A stretch of 64,000 bases of DNA from NCBI RefSeq assembly GCF_001443045.1, contig NZ_LKPJ01000002.1, forward strand, positions 333,121 through 397,120. Direction: 5' to 3'. This stretch comes from Burkholderia ambifaria. Lineage in GTDB: Bacteria > Pseudomonadota > Gammaproteobacteria > Burkholderiales > Burkholderiaceae. The number at the start of each line of letters is the position of its first letter. Position 1 is the first letter of the stretch. The position numbers and the translations under genes were made by a program. The notes below the pieces were generated by a model. That model saw only the letters and a program-made list of their open reading frames with translations, was not told where the DNA came from and did not search any database. Below, one piece after another: positions 17,768 to 26,039 of the stretch.

Positions 17768-18718
17768 ATGAATGTCCTTTTTCGCCGTCGATTCCTGACC
17801 GCCGCGCTTGCCGCAGTCGCGGTCGCCGCCGCACCGGCCGTCCATGCGCAATCCACGGCCAAGCCGAAGGTCGCGCTCGTAATGAAGTCGCTCGCCAACG
17901 AGTTCTTCCTGACGATGGAAAACGGCGCGAAGGAATACCAGAAGCACAACGCCGGCCAGTTCGACCTGATCACGAACGGTATCAAGGACGAGACCGATAC
18001 CGCGAACCAGATCCGCATCGTCGAGCAGATGATCGTGTCGAAGGTCGATGCGATCGTGATCGCGCCGGCTGATTCGAAGGCGCTCGTGCCGGTCGTGAAG
18101 AAGGCGGTCGACGCGGGCATCATCGTCGTGAACATCGACAACCGGCTCGATCCGGACGTGCTGAAGTCGAAGAACCTGAACGTGCCGTTCGTCGGCCCCG
18201 ACAACCGCAAGGGCGCGCGTAAGATCGGCGACTACCTCGCGAAGCGGCTGAAGGCGGGCGATCAGGTCAGCATCGTCGAAGGCGTGTCGACGACGACCAA
18301 CGCGCAGCAGCGCACGGCCGGCTTCGAGGATGCGATGAAGGCGGGCGGGATGAAGGTCGTGTCGGTGCAGTCGGGCGCATGGGAGATCGACAAGGGCAAT
18401 GCGGTCACGTCCGCGATGCTCAACGAATACCCGAACCTGCGGGCGCTGCTGTGCGGCAACGACAACATGGCGATCGGCGCCGTGTCGGCCGTGCGGGCGG
18501 CGGGCAAGCAGGGCAAGGTGTTCGTGGTCGGCTACGACAACATCAACGCGATCAAGCCGATGCTGAAGGACGGTCGCGTGCTCGCGACCGCCGACCAGTA
18601 CGCGGCGAAGCAGGCCGTGTTCGGCATCGACACGGCGCTCAAGGCGATCGCCGAGCACCGCAAGCAGGCCGACATGTCCGGTGTGGTCGAGACGCCGGTG
18701 GATCTCGTGACGAAGTAA
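17768..18718 (+). CDS. rbsB: Ribose-type sugar ABC transporter, periplasmic binding protein
   Basis: 316 aa. Signal peptide ending in AVHAQS. The mature protein shows the RbsB fold: PKVALVMKSLANEFFLTMENGAKEY, VDAIVIAPADSKALVPVVKKA, and GVSTTTNAQQRTAGFEDAMK. It delivers a pentose, most likely ribose, to RbsAC. The ATG at 17768 is preferred over one at 17762 because AGGAG then sits at normal spacing. First gene of rbsBACRK; a hairpin follows its stop codon. Confidence 0.88.
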   Translation: MNVLFRRRFLTAALAAVAVAAAPAVHAQSTAKPKVALVMKSLANEFFLTMENGAKEYQKHNAGQFDLITNGIKDETDTANQIRIVEQMIVSKVDAIVIAPADSKALVPVVKKAVDAGIIVVNIDNRLDPDVLKSKNLNVPFVGPDNRKGARKIGDYLAKRLKAGDQVSIVEGVSTTTNAQQRTAGFEDAMKAGGMKVVSVQSGAWEIDKGNAVTSAMLNEYPNLRALLCGNDNMAIGAVSAVRAAGKQGKVFVVGYDNINAIKPMLKDGRVLATADQYAAKQAVFGIDTALKAIAEHRKQADMSGVVETPVDLVTK

Positions 18719-18730
18719 CGCCGCCCCGTC

Positions 18731-18767
18731 ACGGCCGCCGCCCTCAAGAATCCGGGCTGGCGGCCGT
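18731..18767 (+). terminator. Hairpin between rbsB and rbsA
   Basis: ACGGCCGCC (18731-18739) pairs with GGCGGCCGT (18759-18767); inside, CCC can pair with GGG. It is followed by TAT only. It probably stabilises or partly terminates the rbsB message, giving excess binding protein, as in many sugar ABC operons. Confidence 0.5.
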
Positions 18768-18856
18768 TATACGGTGTGAGCGCGATCACGGCCACTGCTG
18801 CACTTGTGAGCGTCATACCCGCGCGCCGCGTGCGCGCGGCCGCAACCAGGATCGCG

Positions 18857-20470
18857 ATGGAACCGACCTTCCAACCCTCCCGTTCAGCCGTTCCCGTGCT
18901 GTCCGTCTCGGGCGTGGGCAAGACCTACGCCGAACCCGTGCTCGCCGACGTCACGCTGACCCTCGCGCCGGGTGAAGCGCTTGCGCTGACGGGCGAGAAC
19001 GGCGCGGGCAAGAGCACGCTGTCGAAGATCATCGGCGGGCTCGTCGACCCGACGACCGGCACGATGCAGCTCGGCGGCCGGGCCTATGCGCCGGCGAGCC
19101 GCACGCAGGCAGAGACGCTCGGCGTGCGCATGGTGATGCAGGAGCTGAACCTGCTGCCGACGCTGACGGTCGCCGAAAACCTGTTCCTGAATCGTCTGCC
19201 GCGCCGCTTCGGCATCATCGATCGCGCGCGGCTGCGCGACGATGCGCGTGCCGCGATGGCGCAGGTCGGGCTCGACGCGGTCGACCCCGATACGCCGGTC
19301 GGTGCGCTCGGCATCGGCCATCAGCAGATGGTCGAGATCGCGCGCAACCTGATCGGCGACTGCCGCGTGCTGATCCTCGACGAGCCGACCGCGATGCTGA
19401 CTGCACGCGAGGTCGAGCTGCTGTTCGAGCAGATCGACCGGCTGAAGGCGCGCGGCGTGGCGATCGTCTACATCTCGCACCGGCTCGAGGAGCTCGCGCG
19501 CGTCGCCGAGCGCGTCGCGGTATTGCGCGACGGCCGGCTCGTGCACGTCGGCGACATGGCCGCGACGACGTCCGACCGGCTCGTCACGCTGATGGTCGGG
19601 CGCGAGATCGGCGAGCACATCGATCTCGGCACGCGCCGGATCGGCCCGCCGCGACTCGTCGTGTCGGGCATGACGCGCGGCACGGCCGTGCAGGACGTGT
19701 CGCTCGAGGTGCGCTCGGGCGAAATCTTCGGCATCTCGGGGCTGATCGGCGCGGGGCGCACCGAATTGCTGCGGCTGATCTACGGCGCGGACACGCCGGA
19801 CGCCGGGATGATCGCGGTCGGCGATCCGCTGAAGCCGGCGCGCATCGGGTCGCCCGTCGACGCGGTGCGGCACGGCATCGCACTGATCACCGAGGACCGC
19901 AAGGGCGAAGGGCTGCTGCTGTCGCAGTCGGTCACGTCGAACGTGTCGCTCGGCCAGCTTGACCGGCTGGCGCGCGGCGGCATCGTCGACACGGCGCGCG
20001 AGACGGCGCTCGCCGAGCAGCAGATCGACGCGTTGCGGATCCGCACGCACGGCGCCGCGCAGGCGGTCGGCGAACTGTCGGGCGGCAACCAGCAGAAGGT
20101 CGTGATCGGCCGCTGGCTCGCGCGCGACATGGGCGTGCTGCTGTTCGACGAGCCGACCCGCGGAATCGACGTCGGCGCCAAATTCGAGATCTACACGCTG
20201 ATGGGCGCGCTCGCGCGCGACGGCCGCGCGCTGGTGGTCGTATCGAGCGACCTGCGCGAGCTGATGCTGATCTGCGACCGGATCGGCGTGATGTCGGCCG
20301 GCCGCATGACCGCCGTGTTCGAACGCGGCAACTGGACCCAGGATGCGCTGCTGGCCGCGGCGTTCGCCGGCTTCGGCCGCGAAGCGCTGCCGGAAGGCAC
20401 GCGGCATCCGGATGCGGAAAGCGCGCCGCGCGCGGCTTCCGGCACTTCGACGACAGGACGACCGCAATGA
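18857..20470 (+). CDS. rbsA: Ribose-type ABC transporter, double ATPase RbsA
   Basis: 537 aa with two ABC domains in tandem. Domain 1: Walker A GENGAGKST, signature replaced by ALGIGHQQ as in the family, Walker B LILDEPTAMLT. Domain 2: degenerate P-loop GLIGAGRTE, signature LSGGNQQK, Walker B LLFDEPTRGID. I chose the ATG at 18857 (CCAGG upstream) rather than a GTG at 18776, since the extra residues would lie in the intergenic hairpin leader. It overlaps rbsC by 4 bp (ATGA). Confidence 0.88.
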   Translation: MEPTFQPSRSAVPVLSVSGVGKTYAEPVLADVTLTLAPGEALALTGENGAGKSTLSKIIGGLVDPTTGTMQLGGRAYAPASRTQAETLGVRMVMQELNLLPTLTVAENLFLNRLPRRFGIIDRARLRDDARAAMAQVGLDAVDPDTPVGALGIGHQQMVEIARNLIGDCRVLILDEPTAMLTAREVELLFEQIDRLKARGVAIVYISHRLEELARVAERVAVLRDGRLVHVGDMAATTSDRLVTLMVGREIGEHIDLGTRRIGPPRLVVSGMTRGTAVQDVSLEVRSGEIFGISGLIGAGRTELLRLIYGADTPDAGMIAVGDPLKPARIGSPVDAVRHGIALITEDRKGEGLLLSQSVTSNVSLGQLDRLARGGIVDTARETALAEQQIDALRIRTHGAAQAVGELSGGNQQKVVIGRWLARDMGVLLFDEPTRGIDVGAKFEIYTLMGALARDGRALVVVSSDLRELMLICDRIGVMSAGRMTAVFERGNWTQDALLAAAFAGFGREALPEGTRHPDAESAPRAASGTSTTGRPQ

Positions 20471-21486
20471 CCCAGCCTCCCGTATCCCCGACCGACGCAG
20501 GCGCGCAGCAGGACGTGACGGGGCGCCGCGCGCGCACGCTGTCCGGCACGCGGCTCGGCCTGTCGAACTACCTCGGGCTCGCCGGCGCGCTCGCCGCGAT
20601 GATCGCGCTGTTTTCGGTGCTGAGCTCGCATTTCCTGACCTACGATACGTTCAGTACGATCGCGAACCAGATTCCCGATCTCGTCGTGATGTCGGTCGGA
20701 ATGACCTTCGTGCTGATCATCGCGGGCATCGACCTGTCGGTCGGCTCGGTGCTGGCGCTGGCCGCGTCGATGGTCAGCGTGGCCGCGCTGAAATGGCAGT
20801 GGGGGCCGCTGCCGGCCGCGCTGATCGGGATCGCGATCGCGACCTTGACCGGTTCGCTGACCGGTGCGATCACGGTCGGCTGGCGGATTCCGTCGTTCAT
20901 CGTGTCGCTCGGCGTGCTCGAGGCCGCGCGCGGTGTCGCATACCAGCTGACGAATTCGCGCACGGCCTACATCGGCGACGCGTTCGATTTCCTGTCGAAC
21001 CCCATCGCGCGGGGCATCTCGCCGGCGTTCCTGATCGCGGTTGCGGTGATGCTTGCGGCGCAGTTCGTGCTCACGCGCACCGTATTCGGGCGCTATCTGG
21101 TCGGGATCGGCACGAACGAAGAGGCTGTCCGGCTTGCCGGGGTTAACCCGCGGCCGTATAAAATCATCGTATTCGCATTGATGGGCGCGCTCGCAGGGCT
21201 CGCGTCGCTGTTCCAGATTTCGCGGCTCGAGGCCGCCGACCCGAACGCGGGCGTGGGCCTCGAGCTGCAGGTGATCGCAGCCGTCGTGATTGGCGGCACG
21301 AGCCTGATGGGCGGGCGCGGCTCGGTGATCAGCACGTTCTTCGGCGTGTTGATCATCTCCGTGCTGGCCGCAGGGCTGGCGCAGATCGGCGCGAACGAGC
21401 CGACCAAACGGATCATCACCGGGGCGGTGATCGTGGTGGCGGTCGTGCTCGATACGTATCGCAGCCGGCGCGCGCGCGCCCGGTAA
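20467..21486 (+). CDS. rbsC: Ribose-type ABC transporter permease RbsC
   Basis: 339 aa inner-membrane permease of the BPD_transp_2 family. GMTFVLIIAGIDLSVGSVLALAASM, then TVGWRIPSFIVSLGVLEAARGVAYQLT and AAVVIGGTSLMGGRGSVISTFFGVLII are typical of RbsC. A polar 30-residue N-terminus precedes the first helix. It is translationally coupled to rbsA and followed 36 bp later by rbsR. Ribose is the expected substrate because rbsK is in the operon. Confidence 0.9.
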   Translation: MTQPPVSPTDAGAQQDVTGRRARTLSGTRLGLSNYLGLAGALAAMIALFSVLSSHFLTYDTFSTIANQIPDLVVMSVGMTFVLIIAGIDLSVGSVLALAASMVSVAALKWQWGPLPAALIGIAIATLTGSLTGAITVGWRIPSFIVSLGVLEAARGVAYQLTNSRTAYIGDAFDFLSNPIARGISPAFLIAVAVMLAAQFVLTRTVFGRYLVGIGTNEEAVRLAGVNPRPYKIIVFALMGALAGLASLFQISRLEAADPNAGVGLELQVIAAVVIGGTSLMGGRGSVISTFFGVLIISVLAAGLAQIGANEPTKRIITGAVIVVAVVLDTYRSRRARAR

Positions 21487-21522
21487 GAACTACACAGAAA
21501 GCAGACCAGAGAGAAACGGGAA

Positions 21523-22554
21523 ATGGCGACGATCAAGGATGTGGCGGCCATGGCGGGCGTGTCGTTTACGACCGTCTCGCACGTGGTGAACAATTCGCGG
21601 CCGGTGTCCGCGGATGTGCGTGCGAAGGTCGAGGGCGCAATCCGCGAGCTGAACTACGTGCCGTCGGCGGTGGCGCGCTCGCTGAAGGCGCGCTCGACGG
21701 CGACCATCGGCCTCGTCGTGCCGAACAGCACGAATCCGTACTTCGCGGAGCTTGCGCGTGGCATCGAGGACCAGTGTGCGGCCAACGGCTATTGCGTGTT
21801 CTTCTGCAATTCGGACGACGATCCCGTGAAGCAGCGCAACTACCTGCGCGTGCTGCAGGAAAAGCGCATCGACGGGCTGATCGTCGCGTCGGCCGGCGAG
21901 GATGCGGTGCTCGCGCAGACGCTCGCTGACGCCCATGCGCCGCTCGTCGTCGTCGACCGCAACATCGAAGGGCTCGCGGCCGACCTCGTGCAGATCGATC
22001 ACGAACGCGGCGCGTACCTGGCGACGCGTCACCTGCTCGAACTCGGGCACGCGAAGATCGGCTGCATCACCGGGCCGACGGACACGGCCGTCAGCGCGAT
22101 GCGCGTGCATGGCTTCATCCGCGCGATGGCCGAGCGCGGGATCGACATCGTGCCGGGCGCGATCGCGGAAAGCGATTTTTCGTGCCTCGGCGGCTATCAC
22201 GCGGCGTCGCGACTGTTCGAGTCGGTGCGTCCGAGCGCGATTTTCGCGGGCAACGACCTGATGGGCGTCGGTGCGCTGCGCGCGGCGGCCGAGCGCGGGA
22301 TGCGCGTGCCGGACGACTGCTCGATCATTGGCTTCGACGACATCGAATTCTCCCGCTACACGTATCCGGCGCTGTCGACGGTCGGCCAGTCGGTGCGCGC
22401 GCTCGGCGAAATGGCCGCGCAGACGCTGATCGAGCGGATCGGCGGCGGCTCGACGGCCGCGCCGAGCCGCCGTCGCGTCGTGTCGCCGCGCCTCGTGCTG
22501 CGCGAATCGACGGCGGTCTACCACGAGCCGGCCGTGCCCGGCGGTCGCGCATGA
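21523..22554 (+). CDS. rbsR: LacI-family ribose operon repressor
   Basis: 343 aa. Residues 1-55 carry the LacI DNA-binding domain (MATIKDVAAMAGVSFTTVSHVVNNSRPVSADVRAKV) and hinge helix (YVPSAVARSLKARST). The core is ribose-binding-protein-like (GLVVPNSTNPYFAELARGIEDQC). It probably binds the palindrome at 17695-17706 and is released by the sugar. The stop overlaps the rbsK ATG by 4 bp. Confidence 0.87.
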   Translation: MATIKDVAAMAGVSFTTVSHVVNNSRPVSADVRAKVEGAIRELNYVPSAVARSLKARSTATIGLVVPNSTNPYFAELARGIEDQCAANGYCVFFCNSDDDPVKQRNYLRVLQEKRIDGLIVASAGEDAVLAQTLADAHAPLVVVDRNIEGLAADLVQIDHERGAYLATRHLLELGHAKIGCITGPTDTAVSAMRVHGFIRAMAERGIDIVPGAIAESDFSCLGGYHAASRLFESVRPSAIFAGNDLMGVGALRAAAERGMRVPDDCSIIGFDDIEFSRYTYPALSTVGQSVRALGEMAAQTLIERIGGGSTAAPSRRRVVSPRLVLRESTAVYHEPAVPGGRA

Positions 22555-23486
22555 CGGCCCGCGCAGCGCTCGCCGGCCGCGTGACGGTGGTCGGCAGCCT
22601 CAACATGGATCTCGTCGTGCGGGCGCCGCGGCTGCCGCTGCCGGGCGAAACGCTCGCTGGCCATGCCTACGCGCAGGCGGCGGGCGGCAAGGGCGGCAAC
22701 CAGGCCGTCGCGGCCGCGCGGCTCGGTGCGCAGGTCACGATGATCGGCTGCGTCGGCGCGGATGCGCACGGCACCGCGCTGCGGGCCGGCCTCGAGGCCG
22801 AAGGCATCGACTGCTCGCGGCTCGCGACGAGCGCAGCGGCATCGACCGGCGTCGCACTGATCGTCGTCGACGATGCGAGCCAGAACACGATCGTGATCGT
22901 CGCGGGTGGCAACGGCGAAGTCACGACCGATACGGTGGCGCAGCACGAGGCCGCGCTGGCCGCGACCGACGTACTGATCTGCCAGCTCGAGACGCCGCCT
23001 GATGCCGTGTTCGCCGCGCTGTCGGCCGGGCGGCGGCTCGGCCGCACCGTGGTGCTCAATCCGGCGCCGGCCGTCGCGCCGCTGCCGCACGGCTGGCTGC
23101 CGCTGGTCGATTACCTGATCCCGAACGAAGTCGAGGCGGCCGCGCTGACCGGGCTGCCGGTGCGCGATCCGGCCGAGGCGGAAGCCGCGGCGCGGGCGCT
23201 GCAGGCGGCCGGCACGCGCAACGTACTGATCACGCTCGGCGCGCGCGGCGTGCTCGCACTGACGGCCGACGGCGCGGCGCGCCACTATCCGGCGCCCGTC
23301 GTGCAGGCGGTCGACACGACCGCGGCCGGCGATACCTTCATCGGCGGCTTCGCCGCCCGGCTCGCGGCCGGCGACGACGTCGACACCGCAATCCGCTTCG
23401 CGCAACGCGCAGCAGCGCTGTCGGTCACGCGCGCAGGCGCGCAGCCGTCGATTCCCACCCTCGCCGAACTGGCCGAACAGCGCTAG
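22551..23486 (+). CDS. rbsK: Ribokinase
   Basis: 311 aa PfkB-family kinase. Signature 1 is AGGKGGNQAVAAARLGAQVTMIGCVG; signature 2 is DTTAAGDTFIGGFA with the catalytic Asp. NMDLVVR near the start and LNPAPA at mid-length are typical of ribokinase. It phosphorylates imported ribose to ribose 5-phosphate. It overlaps rbsR by ATGA. No rbsD pyranase gene is present in this operon. Confidence 0.92.
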   Translation: MTARAALAGRVTVVGSLNMDLVVRAPRLPLPGETLAGHAYAQAAGGKGGNQAVAAARLGAQVTMIGCVGADAHGTALRAGLEAEGIDCSRLATSAAASTGVALIVVDDASQNTIVIVAGGNGEVTTDTVAQHEAALAATDVLICQLETPPDAVFAALSAGRRLGRTVVLNPAPAVAPLPHGWLPLVDYLIPNEVEAAALTGLPVRDPAEAEAAARALQAAGTRNVLITLGARGVLALTADGAARHYPAPVVQAVDTTAAGDTFIGGFAARLAAGDDVDTAIRFAQRAAALSVTRAGAQPSIPTLAELAEQR

Positions 23487-23644
23487 TTCGCGCATTCCGG
23501 CCGGCGCCTGCGGCAACAGGCGGCCGGCCCGCTCTCGCTGACCATCCGGAATTCGACATTCGCCCTGTTATTTCACAGCGAGGGCTCGAATGTTCCGCAC
23601 CAATTATTCAGCAATATGTAATAAACAGACGGATTCCGCGGAAA

Positions 23645-23656
23645 ATTGACGTCAAT
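23645..23656. promoter_or_regulatory. 12-bp palindrome upstream of chemoreceptor gene
   Basis: ATTGACGTCAAT is a perfect palindrome in an AT-rich stretch about 100 bp before the chemoreceptor start and contains a TTGACG hexamer. It may be a regulator site or part of a promoter; no regulator can be named. Confidence 0.4.
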
Positions 23657-23754
23657 ACCATCAAGTTGCGCAGCAGACGGTCGTAAATGCATCGGAACGA
23701 AACAATGTTCCGAAAACGGGCCCGGCCCGTCCATGACGACGCAACACAGGAAGA

Positions 23755-25530
23755 ATGATGGTGATCGGAAACCTGACGATACGTGCGCGCATCGGTTTGA
23801 CGATGGCGTTTCTCGCGGCACTGCTGGGGGTGATCGGCGGGCTTGGTCTGTACGGGATGGCGCGCTCGAACGACTCGACGCGCGAAATCTTCACGAACCG
23901 GATGCCGGGCACGGTCGATGTGGCCGTTGCTGAAATGTATGCGGCGCGCGAGCGCCTTGCGCTCGATCGCGCCGCGCTGCTGGCCGGGACACCCGATTCG
24001 GCTGCCGCAGTGGAGCGTAGCCGGGCGATGCGTGCGCAGTCCGATTCGTGGTGGAAAAAGTACCTTGCGCTGCCGCGCGATGCGCAGGAGGACCGACTCG
24101 CGCAGGATGTCGCCGCGAAGCGGCAGGCGCTACAGCGCAGTTGCGACACGTTCGGAGACCTTCTCGCGACAGGCGACCACGTCCGGATCGGCGATAGCGC
24201 CAAGCAGCTCCAGGTGCTTTACAACGATCTCGCGGTTGCGAGCGAGGCGCTGCGCAATGTCCAGTTCAGCGCGGTGCAGACGAGCTTCGATCATTCGGAA
24301 TCCGCGTACGAAACGATGCGCGTGCTGTCGATCGTCGTGCTGGCGGCCGGTCTGGTCGCGGCGGTGCTGTCGTGGCTGACGCTCAGCCGCGCGATCGGCC
24401 GTCCGCTCGCGGACGCGCTCGCGCATTTCGACGCAATCGCCGCGGGCGACCTGCGCCGCTCGATCGTCGTGCACCGACGAGATGAAATGGGCCTGCTCCT
24501 CGACGGCCTCGCGAACATGCAGCGCGGCCTCGTCGACACGGTGCGCACCGTGCGCGGCGGCAGCGAATCGATCGCGACCGCGGCCCGGCAGATTGCCGCC
24601 GGCAACATCGACCTGTCGTCGCGCACGGAAGAACAGGCGGCTGCGTTGCAGGAAACCGCGTCGAGCATGGAACAGCTGACCGGCACCGTGAAGCAGAACG
24701 CGGAGAATGCGCGGCAGGCAAGCTCGCTGGCCGCGAATGCGTCGGAGATTGCAAACAAGGGCAATACGGTGGTCGGCCGGGTGGTCGGCACGATGGGCGA
24801 GATCAACGACAGCTCCGCGAAGATCGCGGACATCATCGCGATCATCGAGGGAATCGCGTTCCAGACCAACATCCTGGCGCTGAACGCGGCTGTGGAGGCC
24901 GCGCGCGCCGGCGAGGAAGGGCGCGGCTTCGCGGTCGTCGCGGGCGAGGTGCGCAGCCTCGCGCAGCGTTCGTCGAGCGCGGCCAAGGAGATCAAGGCGC
25001 TGATCGATGCGTCGGTGGAGCGCATCCGCGCGGGGTCGACGCTGGTCGACGAAGCCGGTCGCACGATGAGCGACGTGATCGGTGCAGTGCAGCGGGTCAC
25101 GGACATCATGGGCGAAATCGCGGCGGCGTCCGAGGAGCAGAGCGGCGGGATCGATCAGGTCGCGCGTGCGGTCGCGCAGATGGATGAGGTCACACAGCAG
25201 AACGCCGCGCTCGTCGAGGAGGCGGCGGCCGCTGCGCAGTCGCTCGACGAACAGGCCGCGCGTCTGCGCGAAACGGCGTCGGTGTTCCGGATCGACGACG
25301 ACGCGGCGCGGCCGGTGGCTGCCGAGGCAGCACGCCAGGTGCCGCGCGCGGTGTCCGCGCCGGTTGTTGCGTCCGCTGCGTCCGCTGCGTCGCCCGCACC
25401 GGGCGTTGCGCGCGACGATCGCAAGGCAGCACCGAAGCGCACGGCGCCGGCACGCAAGCCGGCGGCTGCGTCTGCAGCGCCGGCACCGGTCGCCGCGGCT
25501 GCCGGCGCCGACGACTGGGAGACGTTCTGA
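23755..25530 (+). CDS. Methyl-accepting chemotaxis protein (Tar-like topology)
   Basis: 591 aa. TM1 about residues 11-31, a periplasmic four-helix-type sensor domain about 32-190, TM2 about 191-213 ([21 protein letters not shown]), HAMP to about 265, then the signalling domain with the conserved tip [38 protein letters not shown] long Ala/Pro linker ends in DDWETF, a CheR/CheB-binding pentapeptide (xWETF), so this receptor can recruit its own methyltransferase. Two ATGs (23755 and 23758) follow AGGAAGA; the second has the better spacing. Ligand unknown; proximity to rbs genes hints at, but does not show, sugar taxis. Confidence 0.9.
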   Translation: MMVIGNLTIRARIGLTMAFLAALLGVIGGLGLYGMARSNDSTREIFTNRMPGTVDVAVAEMYAARERLALDRAALLAGTPDSAAAVERSRAMRAQSDSWWKKYLALPRDAQEDRLAQDVAAKRQALQRSCDTFGDLLATGDHVRIGDSAKQLQVLYNDLAVASEALRNVQFSAVQTSFDHSESAYETMRVLSIVVLAAGLVAAVLSWLTLSRAIGRPLADALAHFDAIAAGDLRRSIVVHRRDEMGLLLDGLANMQRGLVDTVRTVRGGSESIATAARQIAAGNIDLSSRTEEQAAALQETASSMEQLTGTVKQNAENARQASSLAANASEIANKGNTVVGRVVGTMGEINDSSAKIADIIAIIEGIAFQTNILALNAAVEAARAGEEGRGFAVVAGEVRSLAQRSSSAAKEIKALIDASVERIRAGSTLVDEAGRTMSDVIGAVQRVTDIMGEIAAASEEQSGGIDQVARAVAQMDEVTQQNAALVEEAAAAAQSLDEQAARLRETASVFRIDDDAARPVAAEAARQVPRAVSAPVVASAASAASPAPGVARDDRKAAPKRTAPARKPAAASAAPAPVAAAAGADDWETF

Positions 25531-25568
25531 TTCGCGCGCGCCGCGTATCTATCCCCATTTGACAACAT

Positions 25569-25600
25569 ACGACGCCCGCGACGTGCGGGCGTCGTCGTTT
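25569..25600 (+). terminator. Intrinsic terminator of the chemoreceptor gene
   Basis: ACGACGCCCGC pairs with GCGGGCGTCGT around a 5-nt loop (11-bp stem), followed by a short T-tract (cgttt). Confidence 0.75.
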
Positions 25601-26039
25601 CGGCGCGCGATGAAATGTGACAGCGCGTGTGAACGTTCGTGCATCGCCTCGCGTTGCATGCGCGCATCCGCGCTACGGGTATCTCCGGACGATGCGAGAA
25701 AAATTTGTAACGGTGCGCGCGGCGTGTCGTCGAAAACGTCTGCTCGAACGTCTAGGGATGAAGGGGAGAGTGGAGAGGCTGCGACGACGACGGAGGTGTC
25801 CGGTGCACGAGACGTTCCGATGCTCGACGAGACGCGGCGGATGCAGTTTCTGCGGCTCGGGAGATCAATTGTAAAGCGTCAAAATGCGTTGTCCAAGCGG
25901 TGTTGTCGAGAATGACGAACTTCATACGAAGAGTTCGTGAAAAAAAATAAGAAAGGGTTTAGGATGAATTCGAACGCGCTTGCTTCTGCGCAGTCATACG
26001 AAGGCAAGCACGTCTTCAGACTCAGGCGAGGGAGGTAGC
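25601..26039. other. Long leader/promoter region of prkA
   Basis: This 439-bp gap holds no credible gene. Near its 3' end, ACGAACT and AGTTCGT (25915-25938) form a hairpin followed by an A-rich stretch (GAAAAAAAATAAG), then GGGAGG four nt before the prkA ATG. Such a leader may control prkA translation or mRNA stability under stress. I did not find a clear sigma-54 (-24/-12) element, although yeaG is sigma-54/RpoS linked in enterobacteria. Confidence 0.5.

Noticed and set aside
25601..25874. Possible 85-codon gene upstream of prkA
   Set aside because: It is Arg-rich with no ribosome site, lies right after a terminator and has no domain.
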